Under the pieces are notes generated by a model that ran no database searches, had not been told where the DNA came from, and was given only the letters and a program-made list of their open reading frames with translations. A stretch of DNA of 64,000 nucleotides, taken from positions 62,001 through 126,000 of the forward strand of contig CALGMA010000005.1 of NCBI GenBank assembly GCA_937959265.1, in the 5' to 3' direction. The DNA is from an uncultured Anaerolineae bacterium. Lineage in GTDB: Bacteria > Chloroflexota > Anaerolineae > J036 > Brachytrichaceae. Positions 16,401-25,259 of the stretch are shown here, piece by piece (position 1 is the stretch's first letter; every line of letters begins with the position of its first letter). The translations under genes and the position numbers were made by a program.

Positions 16401-17330
16401 ATGAACGTATCCCGCAAGCTCATCCGTACGTCGTCGCTCGTCGCGACGGCAACACTCGTCTCCCTCGTCGCATTCCAGCCGGTCATCGCTGAACGATCTT
16501 CTGCGCTTGTCGAGCAATCGGCCACAGTGACGCCACGCCCGACGGCGACGCTGCGACCTGTTGCAACGCCTACGCCGCGTGTGGTGACAATACCCACGCC
16601 TCGCCCCACGCCGACCGCCGTGCTGCCACCCGGTATCGTCATCCGCCCGATCAGTAGCACGACCTCCATCAAGTCCTACAAGACGGTGGTGAACATGAAG
16701 TTGGACGGCCAGAGCGCTGGCAAGGTCGCCAAAGGTGACTTCAACGCCGAGGTGCAGACCGATCTGGCCAACAAGCGTCAAAGCATTGGCATTGGCGGCA
16801 GCCTGGTGCCGGTGTTGTTGGGCCGCTATCTGCAGGGACTCCCGATTAGCGGGCTGACCGTGTATCTGATGGACGGCAAGCCCTACGTCGTTGCGCAGGC
16901 GATGATTTTGCGCGTGTGCGCTGTGCCTGGCACGCAGATTGCCGGCCTCGATCAGTTGAGCAGCGGTCTCTCTGCCGAGGTCTTCCTCTCGCAGTTGACG
17001 GGCAGCAACAAGATCTACGGCACGCTGGTGGGCAATGCGACTGTGAATAACATCCCGACCAGGCATTACAAGCTCGACGTCAAGACGATCAACGCGCTGG
17101 CCAGGCAGCGCGGGGCGACTGCGCAACTCACGAGCGGCGACGTGTGGATCGCCACGCAAGGCGATTACATCGTGCGCATGGTGGTGGACGGCACGGGTAA
17201 CTTAGCGGCCAACACCGGCGTAGATTTCAACGGCAACGTCAACCTCACGCTGAATGTCTCGGATGCGAACAGGATCCCAGCTATTCAACTGCCGAACCAG
17301 TGCAACAACCCGATGCGCCTGCCGGTGTAA
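16401..17330 (+). CDS. exported protein with LppX/LolA-like character, function unknown
   Basis: A 309-residue protein with a signal peptide (about residues 8-30, ending A-F-Q-P-V-I-A), a Thr/Pro/Arg-rich spacer at about 42-75 and a soluble C-terminal domain. That domain has alternating beta strands: SYKTVVNMKLDGQSAGKV, GDFNAEVQTDLANKRQSIGI, VYLMDGKPYVVAQ, GTLVGNATVNNIPTRHYKLDVKTINAL and WIATQGDYIVRMVVDGTG. This resembles lipoproteins of the LppX/LprG or LolA half-barrel type that carry lipids, but the match is by pattern only. Two cysteines (near 172 and 303) could form a disulfide. It stands alone between the GH13-like gene and the convergent pyrB. Confidence 0.62.
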   Translation: MNVSRKLIRTSSLVATATLVSLVAFQPVIAERSSALVEQSATVTPRPTATLRPVATPTPRVVTIPTPRPTPTAVLPPGIVIRPISSTTSIKSYKTVVNMKLDGQSAGKVAKGDFNAEVQTDLANKRQSIGIGGSLVPVLLGRYLQGLPISGLTVYLMDGKPYVVAQAMILRVCAVPGTQIAGLDQLSSGLSAEVFLSQLTGSNKIYGTLVGNATVNNIPTRHYKLDVKTINALARQRGATAQLTSGDVWIATQGDYIVRMVVDGTGNLAANTGVDFNGNVNLTLNVSDANRIPAIQLPNQCNNPMRLPV

Positions 17331-17420
17331 CGCCCCTCGAGGCGCTTTCCCGCCGTCGGCGTGCGAATCTGGGTGGCGGCCTTACGCGTCGCGAAATCCG
17401 TGGAGCGTGAGCGCAGCCCA

Positions 17421-18362
17421 CTACACGGCGCCGAGCACCATGGCAAGCAACGCCATGCGGACGAACACGCCATAGCGCGCCTGTCGGAAGTAGGCTGCGT
17501 TCGGCAGCGCGTCTACGTCGGTGCTGATTTCGTCTACGCGCGGCAGCGGGTGCATGATGACGACGCCGGGCTTCGCTGCGCGTACTGCTTGCTCGGTGAG
17601 CACATATACGCCTTTGTAGCGCATATACTCCTCGACCGTCTCGAAGCGCTCCTGCTGGATGCGCGTGACATAGACAACATCGGCCTGGGCGAGGGCAGCG
17701 CTCATGTTCTCGGTCTCGATCACGATCAAACCCTGATTGCGCAGGTAGGCGATCAGATCGCCCGGCATGGCAAGCGCCCTCGGCGCACAGAGGATGAGTT
17801 TGGTTTTCCAGTGGGCCAGGGCTTTTGCTAGCGAATGCACGGTGCGGCCGTGCTTTAGGTCGCCCATCATGACGACCGTCAGCCCATCGAGGGTGCCCTT
17901 CTCGCGCTCGATGGTGTACAGATCGAGCAGTGCCTGCGTCGGATGCTCGCCCGTGCCATCGCCGGCGTTGATGACCGGCACGCCGGCGGCTTCGGCCAGT
18001 GCGCGTGCTGAGCCGACGGCCGGGTGGCGCTGCACGATTACGTCGGCGTAGCTCTCGAGCATTCGACCTGAGTCATAGATGGATTCGCCCTTGGCTGCAC
18101 TGCTGCTCGTCTTCGCCTCGGCCACGCTGATGACAGCGCCGCCCAGCCGGTGCATGGCGCTCTCGAACGACAACCGCGTGCGTGTGCTCGGCTCGTAAAA
18201 AACGGTCGCCAGAATGCGACCGTTCAACAGCGGGATCATCGGGGCATCTTTGAGTCGCTGTTCGAAGTGCCGTGCCTGATCGAGTACGGCACGGATCTCT
18301 GCTCCGCTGAGGTCAGAGATGCTGACGATATCCCGTCCGATGAGAGGATTATTGCTGTTCAT
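17421..18362 (-). CDS. pyrB: aspartate carbamoyltransferase, catalytic subunit
   Basis: A 313-residue enzyme joining carbamoyl phosphate to aspartate, the committed step of pyrimidine synthesis. All key motifs are present: the carbamoyl-phosphate loop FYEPSTRTRLSFESA, the loop with SSSAAKGES, VIVQRHPAVGSA, NAGDGTGEHPTQALLDLYTI, the aspartate-domain GDLKHGRTVHSLAKAL and HPLPRVDEI near the C-terminus. Length is normal for the catalytic chain. It is not in a pyr operon here; it stands alone, divergent from glutamine synthetase with 140 nt between the start codons. The two products are linked metabolically, because carbamoyl phosphate is made from glutamine. Confidence 0.96.
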   Translation of the reverse strand: MNSNNPLIGRDIVSISDLSGAEIRAVLDQARHFEQRLKDAPMIPLLNGRILATVFYEPSTRTRLSFESAMHRLGGAVISVAEAKTSSSAAKGESIYDSGRMLESYADVIVQRHPAVGSARALAEAAGVPVINAGDGTGEHPTQALLDLYTIEREKGTLDGLTVVMMGDLKHGRTVHSLAKALAHWKTKLILCAPRALAMPGDLIAYLRNQGLIVIETENMSAALAQADVVYVTRIQQERFETVEEYMRYKGVYVLTEQAVRAAKPGVVIMHPLPRVDEISTDVDALPNAAYFRQARYGVFVRMALLAMVLGAV

Positions 18363-18384
18363 CGGACTGGCATTCTACCGTTCC

Positions 18385-18412
18385 TTGACGGGACGTTCTC
18401 ACCCCGTATAAT
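18385..18412 (+). promoter_or_regulatory. consensus sigma70 promoter of glutamine synthetase
   Basis: A -35 box TTGACG at 18385-18390 and a perfect -10 box TATAAT at 18407-18412, separated by 16 bp. Transcription would begin near 18419, leaving a leader of about 84 nt before the start codon at 18503. It lies only about 22 nt from the divergent pyrB start codon. Confidence 0.75.
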
Positions 18413-18439
18413 TGCGCTCAGTTGAACAGGGTGTCACCA

Positions 18440-18481
18440 GGACGTGACGTTCCGACGAGGAGCGTCACGTCCTCGATTTTT
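18440..18481 (+). terminator. terminator-like hairpin inside the glutamine synthetase leader (candidate attenuator)
   Basis: A perfect 10-bp stem, GGACGTGACG (18440-18449) with CGTCACGTCC (18463-18472), a 13-nt loop, then TCGATTTTT (five T at 18477-18481). It is placed after the promoter and before the start codon at 18503, with the ribosome site GAAGGAG right behind the T-run. On the opposite strand there is no trailing T-run, and no plus-strand gene ends nearby, so it cannot simply be a terminator for a neighbour. Premature termination or a protein-binding site are both possible. Confidence 0.6.
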
Positions 18482-18502
18482 CCGAAGGAGCACTGCCAAA
18501 TC

Positions 18503-19933
18503 ATGACCACCGAACTCAGAGAATTTTTGCGAATCCCATATGCGGAGCTGGAAGAGTTGAACCTAGAGGCCAAGGCCCAGCGCCTGGCACGCACACCGAT
18601 GCACCAGCTCCAAGAAGTGCGCTTGAAGTATCTGACCGACGAGAAGCGGATCAAAGCCGTTACCGTATTGTTCTCCGACCTCGAAGGTCGGCTGCACATG
18701 CTCGACTACGATAAGAAGTTCTTGTTGAAATCGTACGATAACCTCACCTTCGACGGTTCGTCTATCCGTGGGTTCACGGCGCAACGCGAGTCCGATCTGC
18801 GACTGGGCATTGACTGGTCGGCCTTCTATTGGGCGCCGGCCGATGTCTTCGGCCCCGGCAAAGTGCTCGTCTTCGGCGAAGTGATGGAGCGCGACGGTCG
18901 GCCGTACATCGCCGATACGCGCAGTATTCTCAAAGGCTTCGCACAGCAGATGTTCGAGGAGAAGGGCTACACCATGAACGCCGCGAACGAGATCGAAGGG
19001 TTCTTGTTCAAGGGGTTGAACGCCGAGCGCGAGTATTACAAAACGGGCAAGTTCGAGTTCGCCAACACCGGTGGCTACTATCACTCGCTGCCGGGCGACC
19101 CGCTACGCCAGTTCATTGATACGGTGGCCGAGGTGCAGCGCGCGATGGGCTTTCAAAACGAAAAGGATCACCCCGAGGTCGCGCCGTCTCAGTTCGAAAT
19201 CAATTACAGCTACACCGAGGTGGTGGCCGCGGCAGACACCATCCAGCTCTACAAGCTGATCTGCCGGCAGGTAGCTGCGCTCCTCGGCATGACGGCCAGC
19301 TTCCTGCCCAAGCCGATCGTCGGCGTCAACGGCAGCGGCATGCACACGAACATCTCGGTCAATCAAAACGGCACCAATCTGTTCTGGGATGCGAACGGCG
19401 AGGAGAACCTGAGCGACTTTGCCTGGAACTTCGTGGATCGCATCCTTACGCACGCCAACGACATCTGCCTGCTGCTAAATGCGAGCGTGAATGCCTACCG
19501 CAGGCTTGACCCGCACTTCGAGGCGCCGAACCAGATCATCGCCTCGCCGGTGGATCGCGGCTCGATGGTGCGCATCCCGATCGGCAACGAGCGCAGCGCG
19601 CGCATCGAGGTGCGCTCGGTGGGGCCGGATGCAAACCCCTACCTGGTCATGTATTCCATCTTCCGCACCGGCCTGGAGGGCAGCATCAGCAACGAGCCGG
19701 GCTTGCGCCAAGCCAGGCGCTTCTTGCCGGACAACATTTACGACGCGATCGATAACTTCTGCGCTGCACAATGGACCTCCGCGTTGCTGGGCGACGATGT
19801 GAAGGCGCGCTATGCCGACCTGAAGCGCGCCGCAGCCGATCGCTGCCCGCGCCTACTCGGTACGATCGTCAAAGGCCCGGAGGTGCAATATCACCACGAG
19901 GTCTATAACCAGTACCTGTGGAATCTGTTCTGA
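18503..19933 (+). CDS. glnA: glutamine synthetase (class I type)
   Basis: A 476-residue enzyme making glutamine from glutamate, ammonia and ATP. The frame is open from 18422, but the ATG at 18503 follows the ribosome site GAAGGAG and lies outside the promoter leader. Motifs in order: the N-terminal beta-grasp VTVLFSDLEGRLHMLDYDK, the DGSSIRGF loop, NEIEGFLFK (metal-binding Glu), EVAPSQFEINYSY, NGSGMHTNISVN (catalytic centre with His), and PIGNERSARIEVR for ATP and phosphate. The extra N-terminal 40 residues are longer than in typical bacterial GlnA. The gene has its own promoter, a hairpin leader and a strong hairpin 20 nt after the stop codon. Confidence 0.93.
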   Translation: MTTELREFLRIPYAELEELNLEAKAQRLARTPMHQLQEVRLKYLTDEKRIKAVTVLFSDLEGRLHMLDYDKKFLLKSYDNLTFDGSSIRGFTAQRESDLRLGIDWSAFYWAPADVFGPGKVLVFGEVMERDGRPYIADTRSILKGFAQQMFEEKGYTMNAANEIEGFLFKGLNAEREYYKTGKFEFANTGGYYHSLPGDPLRQFIDTVAEVQRAMGFQNEKDHPEVAPSQFEINYSYTEVVAAADTIQLYKLICRQVAALLGMTASFLPKPIVGVNGSGMHTNISVNQNGTNLFWDANGEENLSDFAWNFVDRILTHANDICLLLNASVNAYRRLDPHFEAPNQIIASPVDRGSMVRIPIGNERSARIEVRSVGPDANPYLVMYSIFRTGLEGSISNEPGLRQARRFLPDNIYDAIDNFCAAQWTSALLGDDVKARYADLKRAAADRCPRLLGTIVKGPEVQYHHEVYNQYLWNLF

Positions 19934-19952
19934 GCAGACGGCGGCTCGAAAA

Positions 19953-19985
<33 letters not shown>

Positions 19986-20013
19986 GACCTACTCGGAACC
20001 GAATGGCTTGCGC

Positions 20014-20229
20014 TCAATGGCGCCCGCAGGCACAACTGCTGCCGCATGCGCAGTTGTTGGCTTTCTGTGAATCGTTCGATGTGCCGGCAGTGGCGAAGCG
20101 CGAGATCAGCCGCCGCACGCGACGCTCCCCACATTCCGGGCAGGCTACTTTGCGCTCATCGCGCGCGCTGCGGATGATGCGCTCGAAGGTTGCACCACAC
20201 TTGGCACAGTGATATTCGCGTAGTGCCAT
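20014..20229 (-). CDS. FmdB-family zinc-ribbon protein
   Basis: A 71-residue protein. The start chosen gives MALREYHCAKCGATFERIIRSARDERKVACPECGERRVRRLISRF, the standard FmdB zinc ribbon with two C-x-x-C pairs, followed by a Cys-rich end, NCACGSSCACGRH. FmdB-type ribbons are small putative regulators of unclear function. An upstream in-frame ATG would overlap the binding-protein gene. The stop codon of that gene and this ATG share one base (TGATG), so translation is probably coupled. It is the last gene of the sugar ABC operon and ends 28 nt before the strong hairpin at 19953. Confidence 0.85.
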   Translation of the reverse strand: MALREYHCAKCGATFERIIRSARDERKVACPECGERRVRRLISRFATAGTSNDSQKANNCACGSSCACGRH

Positions 20230-21266
20230 CAGTCTTTCCAGTTGCCGGTCTCCCACTTCTTCAGGAACACGTCGGCCTCTTCCGGCGTGCGCACCAGGTC
20301 GAAGCCGGTGTCCACGAAGGGCGGGTACTGCTTCTTGTTCACCACGATGTCGTAGAGGATGCCAACCGCGTCGTAGCCCCAGCCGTAGAACTTCTGGCCT
20401 ATCAGGGCGTGCACCAGGCCCTCTTTGAGCAGCTTCAGCTCGTTCTCCAGGATGTCCCAGGCGACCACCTTCATGCCGGCCTTTGCTGCGGCCTGGAACT
20501 TGGGCATAGCGTTGATGTCACCGAACAGCGGCCACGCGCCGGCCATGAAGTAGCCGGCCAGGTCGGGGTTGGCGGTCAGGCGGTTCTCCACTACCTCAAT
20601 GCCCTTCTGGATGTCGTCGTTGCACGGATCGGTGGCCACCCACTTCAAACCGGCCGGGTCGGCCACCTCGCGGAAGGCGCGGATGCGCGCTTCCAGGTTC
20701 TGTGCGCCGGGCACGCCGGTGAGGATGGCGTAGGTCTTGTTCGGGTTGTCCTTCAGCAGCTCCACCATGATCTCGGCGCCCTTGCGCGCGGCGGCCTCGT
20801 TGTCCAGGCTGTAGAAGGTGATGCGCTTGGAGTTGGGCGAGTCCGAGTCCCAGGTGATGACCGGGATGCCGGCATCCATCGCGCGGTCAATCACCGGCTT
20901 GAGCGCGTCGGGGTCGTTGCACGAGATGCCCATGCCGTCCACCTTGCGCGCGATGGCCGCGTCGAGCAGCTCGGCCTGCTTTTGCGCGTCGGCCGACTCC
21001 GGGCCGATCCACTCTAGGGTGATGCCTAGCTCCTTGGCCTTGTCCTGTGCGCCGCGGCGGGCCACGTCGAATACCGGGTTGTTCACCGCCTTGGGCGACC
21101 AGACGAACGTTAGCGGCTTCTTCTCCGCAGCCGGCGCAGTGGTCGGCTGTGCGGCTTGGGGTGGCGCAGCCGGTGGGGGCGCAGCGCAGCTTGCCAGCGC
21201 AACGGCGCCGGCGCCGATGCCTGCTGCGCGCAGAAAAGTGCGTCGCGAAACTCTCTTTGTGTTCAT
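20229..21266 (-). CDS. ribose-type sugar ABC transporter substrate-binding lipoprotein
   Basis: A 345-residue binding protein. The start at 21266 follows a strong ribosome site (AAAGGAGG) and gives MNTKRVSRRTFLRAAGIGAG, a Tat-type signal (S-R-R-T-F-L-R). A lipobox (ALASC) and a Pro/Ala-rich tether come next, so it is an anchored periplasmic-type protein. The mature domain is class I sugar-binding (PF13407 type): NPVFDVARRGAQDKAKELGITLEWIGPESADAQKQAELLDAAIARKVDGMGISCNDPDALKPVIDRAMDAGIPVITWDSD is the classic first lobe. It is the third gene of the operon, after ATPase and permease. The sugar (ribose, galactose, xylose or other) cannot be decided from sequence. Confidence 0.9.
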   Translation of the reverse strand: MNTKRVSRRTFLRAAGIGAGAVALASCAAPPPAAPPQAAQPTTAPAAEKKPLTFVWSPKAVNNPVFDVARRGAQDKAKELGITLEWIGPESADAQKQAELLDAAIARKVDGMGISCNDPDALKPVIDRAMDAGIPVITWDSDSPNSKRITFYSLDNEAAARKGAEIMVELLKDNPNKTYAILTGVPGAQNLEARIRAFREVADPAGLKWVATDPCNDDIQKGIEVVENRLTANPDLAGYFMAGAWPLFGDINAMPKFQAAAKAGMKVVAWDILENELKLLKEGLVHALIGQKFYGWGYDAVGILYDIVVNKKQYPPFVDTGFDLVRTPEEADVFLKKWETGNWKD

Positions 21267-21338
21267 ACGAGTCAAACCTCCTTTGAACTTCACGAGTACG
21301 ACGGGCGACGTCTGCCCGTCGCCAACCTTGAAGGTATA

Positions 21339-22370
21339 TCAAGTTCGCCGTTGGCGCAAGCGGTCAATCAGCGCCGAGAGCAGGATGATGCCGCCGGTGA
21401 AGGCTTGTTGCCAGTAGCTCTCCACGCGCAGCAGCACCAGGGCGTTGTTCAGCACGCCGATCAAGATGGCGCCGAGCACTGCGCCCAGCACCGTGCCGCG
21501 CCCGCCGGAGAGGCTCACGCCGCCGATCACCGCCGAGGCAATCACGAACAGCTCGTAGCCCAGCGCCTGCGTCGGCGCGGAGACGCCCAGCCGCGCCACC
21601 ACCAGCACGCCGCCTACGCCGGCCAGCGCGCCGGAGAGCACGTACGTCAGCAGCTTCACGCGGTTTACCGGCAAGCCGGTGAGCAGCGCGCTGGTCTCGT
21701 TGCCGCCAATCGCGTAGACGTATGTGCCCCACACATGATACGAGAGGAAAACGGCGACGATGATGGCCAGGATGAGCAGGAAGATTACGGGCGTCGGCAC
21801 CGGGCCGATGTAGCCCTGGCCCAGCGCAACAAACTCGATCGGGAAGTTGCGCACCGTCTGGCCGCTGGTGAGGCCGACCACCAGCCCACGCACCACGCCC
21901 AACATGCCCAGCGTGGCGATGAACGGCACGACTTTCAAGCGCACCACCAATAGCCCGTTGATCAGCCCGACCGTGGCACCGGCCAGCACGCCCAGCGCGA
22001 AGGCAACGGCCGGCGGCAGCCCGAAGCTCGGCAACTGGTAGGCTGTCGTCCCGCCCAGGCTGACCGCCATCGCCGCGATCAACCCGCTGAAGGCCATGGT
22101 CGAGCCGATGGAGAGGTCAATGCCGCCGGCGAGGATCACCATCGTGACGCCCAGCGCAGCGATGGCGATGTCGGCGTTGTTGCGCAGAATGTTGAAGATG
22201 TTATCCGACGTGAGAAAGGCGCTGCTGCTTTGCGATAGTACCAGGCTGAGCGTGAGCAGCACCAGCACGATGCTGGTCTCCGGGCGCTGGATGATCCGGC
22301 GCAAGAGTGTCGGCTGCTTCGCCGCAGCTTGGGCGGTTTTGCTTTTCTCCACTGCGAGATTCGTGCTCAT
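21339..22370 (-). CDS. ribose-type sugar ABC transporter permease (RbsC-like)
   Basis: A 343-residue polytopic protein. The frame is open to 22466, but the extra stretch reads as low-complexity non-coding sequence, so the ATG at 22370 (MSTNLAVEKSKTAQ) is taken. The core contains NADIAIAALGVTMVILAGGIDLSIGSTMAFSG, the RbsC-family signature with 'A-G-G-I-D-L-S-(V/I)-G', and VLAGATVGLINGLLVVRLKVVPFIATLGMLGVVRGL. It forms the membrane channel of the importer with the ATPase at 22477 and the binding protein at 20229. The 106-nt gap before it carries an AT-rich GATA-type repeat. Confidence 0.92.
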   Translation of the reverse strand: MSTNLAVEKSKTAQAAAKQPTLLRRIIQRPETSIVLVLLTLSLVLSQSSSAFLTSDNIFNILRNNADIAIAALGVTMVILAGGIDLSIGSTMAFSGLIAAMAVSLGGTTAYQLPSFGLPPAVAFALGVLAGATVGLINGLLVVRLKVVPFIATLGMLGVVRGLVVGLTSGQTVRNFPIEFVALGQGYIGPVPTPVIFLLILAIIVAVFLSYHVWGTYVYAIGGNETSALLTGLPVNRVKLLTYVLSGALAGVGGVLVVARLGVSAPTQALGYELFVIASAVIGGVSLSGGRGTVLGAVLGAILIGVLNNALVLLRVESYWQQAFTGGIILLSALIDRLRQRRT

Positions 22371-22426
22371 ACGGCGACTCAACGACCTAAAGGATGTGAT
22401 TGACCCGATAACCGATGTTTGCAGGT

Positions 22427-22458
22427 TGATGATAGATAGATGGATGATAGACGATTGA
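22427..22458. repeat. short imperfect GATA/GATGATAG repeat in an intergenic gap
   Basis: Between the sugar ABC ATPase and permease, a stretch built from GATGATAGATAGATG and GATGATAGACGATTGAT differs sharply in composition from its GC-rich surroundings. It is 32 bp long and lies just upstream of the permease start region. It could be slippage debris; no function is visible. Confidence 0.45.
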
Positions 22459-22476
22459 TAACGCATCCTCGACCGG

Positions 22477-23985
22477 TCACCGGCTGCCGCTGGCCAGCGC
22501 CAGCACGCGCTCCTGGGTGGCCTCCTCGCGCGAGAGTTCGCCCACCAGCCGGCCCTCGCTCATCACCAGCACGCGGTCGCTCATCGCCAGCACCTCCGGC
22601 AGCTCCGATGAGATCAGCAGGATGGCCATGCCGCGATGCGCCAGCTCGTCAATCAGGGCGTGAATCTCGGCCTTGGCGCCTACGTCTATGCCGCGCGTCG
22701 GTTCGTCGAGCAGCAGCACGTTGAGATTAGCGGCCAGCCACTTGGCCAGCACCACCTTTTGCTGGTTGCCGCCGGAGAGGGAGCCGACGATCAAATCAGT
22801 GCGCGGGGGGCGCACTTGCAGCTCGCCCACGTAGCGCTGGGCAGTGCGCTCTACCTCCGGCCACATCACGAACTGCCCGCCGCGCGCCAATTGGCGCAGC
22901 ACGGTGAGCGCGGCGTTGTCGCGCACGGTCATGCCCAGCACCAGCCCCTGCACCTTGCGGTCCTCGGGCACATAGCCGATGCCTAGCCGGCGCGCGTCCT
23001 GCGGGGAGCGGATGCGCACCGGCCGGCCGTTCAGCCGAATGACGCCGCTGTCCAGGCGATCGGCGCCGAAGATGGCCCGCGCCACCTCCGTGCGCCCCGA
23101 GCCGACCAGCCCGGCCAGCCCCACCACCTCGCCGGCGCGGATGTGGAAGGTGATGTCCTCGATCACGCCGCGCCGCGTCAGGCCCTCCACCTCCAGCACC
23201 ACCTCGCCCGGCTGGGCCGGCCGCTTGGGGTAGAGGTTCTCTATCGGGCGACCCACCATCATGGCGATCAGGCGCGCGTCGCTGGCCTCGGCGATCGGCA
23301 ACTCGCCGGCGTTTTGGCCGTCGCGCAGCACCACGACGCGGTCGCAGATAGCGCGCACCTCGTTCAGGCGGTGCGAGACGAACATCACGCCCAGGCTGCG
23401 CGCCTTCAGCCGCCGGACGATCTCGAAGAGGTGTTCCACCTCCTCGTCCGGCAGCGCCGAGGTCGGCTCGTCCATCACGATCAGCCGGGCGTCGAACGCC
23501 AGCGCCTTGGCGATCTCGGTGAGCTGCTGAAAGGCGACCGATAGCTCGCCGACCTTGCGGCGCGGGTTCAGCCCGACGATGCCGAGCTGCTCAAACAGCG
23601 CCTGGGTCTCCCGCTCGCGGCGAGCGCGGTCGGCGAAGCCCAGCTTGCCCAGCAGCCCGCTCATGCGCTGCGGCCGATGCAAAAAGACGTTCTCGGCGAC
23701 GGTCTGGTTCGGCGTGAGGTTCAGCTCCTGGTAGATGACGGCGACGCCCAGCCGTTGCGCGTCTTGCGGGTTGTGGATGGCGACCGGCCGGCCGTCCATG
23801 AGGATGTCGCCCTGGTCGCGCGCGTGCACGCCGGCCAGGATTTTGATGAGCGTGGATTTGCCGGCGCCGTTCTCGCCCAGCAGCCCCACCACTTCGCCGC
23901 GGTCCACGGCGAAGTGCACGTTGTCCAGCGCCTGCGTGCCGCCGAAGCGCTTGCTGATGCTGCGCATCTCCAAGAGCATGGCCAT
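22477..23985 (-). CDS. ribose-type sugar ABC transporter ATPase with two nucleotide-binding domains (RbsA-like)
   Basis: A 502-residue double ABC ATPase. Domain one (about 1-235) has Walker [13 protein letters not shown], Walker [17 protein letters not shown] and H-loop FVSHRLNEV. Domain two (about 250-502) has a degenerate Walker A ([10 protein letters not shown]), signature [15 protein letters not shown], an intact Walker [16 protein letters not shown] and an H-loop-like ISSELPEVL. This is the usual carbohydrate uptake family 2 arrangement. It is the first gene of the four-gene importer; the decayed TPR gene lies immediately upstream. Confidence 0.93.
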   Translation of the reverse strand: MAMLLEMRSISKRFGGTQALDNVHFAVDRGEVVGLLGENGAGKSTLIKILAGVHARDQGDILMDGRPVAIHNPQDAQRLGVAVIYQELNLTPNQTVAENVFLHRPQRMSGLLGKLGFADRARRERETQALFEQLGIVGLNPRRKVGELSVAFQQLTEIAKALAFDARLIVMDEPTSALPDEEVEHLFEIVRRLKARSLGVMFVSHRLNEVRAICDRVVVLRDGQNAGELPIAEASDARLIAMMVGRPIENLYPKRPAQPGEVVLEVEGLTRRGVIEDITFHIRAGEVVGLAGLVGSGRTEVARAIFGADRLDSGVIRLNGRPVRIRSPQDARRLGIGYVPEDRKVQGLVLGMTVRDNAALTVLRQLARGGQFVMWPEVERTAQRYVGELQVRPPRTDLIVGSLSGGNQQKVVLAKWLAANLNVLLLDEPTRGIDVGAKAEIHALIDELAHRGMAILLISSELPEVLAMSDRVLVMSEGRLVGELSREEATQERVLALASGSR

Positions 23986-23999
23986 TGGTGGGGATTGTA

Positions 24000-25033
24000 G
24001 GGCAACTGCTCAGCGGTGGGCAAGGGGAGGAGCTGGTGGGTGGTTTGGCTCGCGCGAGCCAGTCGGGCAGCGGCCGGCCGATATGCTTCCGCCAGAGGGC
24101 ATCGAATTTTTCGGCGCCCAGTTGCTGCCGCCAGGCCTGTAAAACGGAAGCCATGGCTTGCTGCGTTTGCGGTTCGATTCGCAATTCAACCAAGAGGCTC
24201 AAGCCCGAAAAGAGTGCAGCGATGGCCTGGCCATGTTCGCCTTTCGCCCACAGCGCCTGCCCCATCATTCCCAGCGTCATGGCTTTGCCCTTTCGGTCGC
24301 CTAGGGCTTCTTGGATTTCGAGCGACTGCTGATAGAGGCGCATCGCCCCGTCCAGGTCGCCGAAGTGACGTAGCAGGAAGGCGGTGTGGAAGCCTCGGCA
24401 TCCCGCTCGAGAGCGGCGGCGCGGCACAGGTCGGGCAGGGCGCGGGCGGCGCGGCGCGCCGGTTCGGGAAGTTGCTTTTTGCGCCAGGCGATGGAGGATT
24501 TCATCGGCTTTGCGCTGCAATTCGGCGAATTCACGGCGCTGTTCGGCCAGGATACTCAGGCCGATTTGCGCCACAACCGGCAGGGTGTAGTCGCACAGGG
24601 ACAGCAGAGCGCGCAGCAGGGCTTCCGTCTACAGTTGCGGCCGCGTTCGCGCTGTTCAGCGGGCAGGTTTGGGCAGGGTGTGGTTGAAGTCGGCGCGCAG
24701 GGCGTTGGTGACGGCTTGCGCATCGAGGGCGGCGGGCAGGTCGGCCAGGGCTTGCTGCACAGCGGGCAGATCGCCGAAGGAGAGGTCGCGGAAGAGGCGG
24801 CGCAGGTCGTCATCGGGGCAGTTGCGCGGCTCTTGCAGCCAGAGCTGGGCATGTTCAGCGGCCTGCAGCAAGCGGCGGGCGGTCTCCTCCTGTTTCCGCC
24901 AATCGTCCAGGCGGGTTTGCAGTTCCCGGTCGAGCAGCGTCTGGGCGGCGAGGCCGGTGGCTTCTTCGCTGAGCCACTGTTTGGCCTGGTGCTTCAGCAG
25001 GGCGATGAGGAATTTGAGCAGAGTGTGGGTCAT
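24000..25033 (-). pseudogene. decayed TPR-repeat protein gene (two in-frame stops plus a frame switch)
   Basis: Read from the ATG at 25033, a clean 125-residue N-terminal half (MTHTLLKFLIALLKHQAKQWL ... RADFNHTLPKPAR) ends at a TGA (24656-24658). The same frame continues past a TAG (24629-24631) into LLSLCDYTLPVVAQIGLSILAEQRREFAELQRKADEIL. Coding sense then shifts by one base near a run of five A for about 85 nt (LPEPARRAARALPDLCRAAALERDAEA). It returns for AFLLRHFGDLDGAMRLYQQSLEIQEALGDRKGKAMTLGMMGQALWAKGEHGQAIAALFSGL, a typical TPR pair. Only about two repeats remain, so others were probably lost. The 3' end is uncertain and runs up to the sugar ATPase start. The ancestor was probably a TPR scaffold or regulator. 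Confidence 0.75.
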
Positions 25034-25090
25034 TTGAGCCGGCGTATCCTCTCTGCAGGCGGATCTAAACTCACACGGCGCGAAAGGGAT

Positions 25091-25258
25091 TTATCGCTGC
25101 ACTGTGTTCTGGTCTCCGGTAATAATCATGCTGCCGCTTGCGTTCCCGCCGATGGCCACCGAGCGGCTGCCCGAGGCGGCGACGGTCACGCCGGCGGCTT
25201 GGGCTTTGCCCCACAGGCGGGCGATCTCCGCGGTCAGCGCGGGGTCTTCTTCGAGTAG
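25091..25258 (-). pseudogene. C-terminal fragment of an unknown protein with a G-G-N / T-G-D tail
   Basis: An open frame of 55 codons with no start codon begins directly beside the GH35 stop codon and ends at TAA (25091-25093). It reads LLEEDPALTAEIARLWGKAQ, then AAGVTVAASGSRSVAIGGNA and SGSMIITGDQNTVQR. The helical first part followed by short beta units with G-G-N and T-G-D turns looks like the tail of Chloroflexota and cyanobacterial proteins from defence-like or signalling modules, as far as I recall. It is 57 nt upstream of the TPR pseudogene in the same orientation, so both may be remnants of one former gene pair. The 5' part is missing. Confidence 0.6.
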
Positions 25259-25259
25259 T

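Noticed and set aside
17331..17420. Small CGCC...GGCG palindrome between the exported protein and pyrB genes
   Set aside because: The stem is short and has no T-run, so it is not convincing as a terminator.
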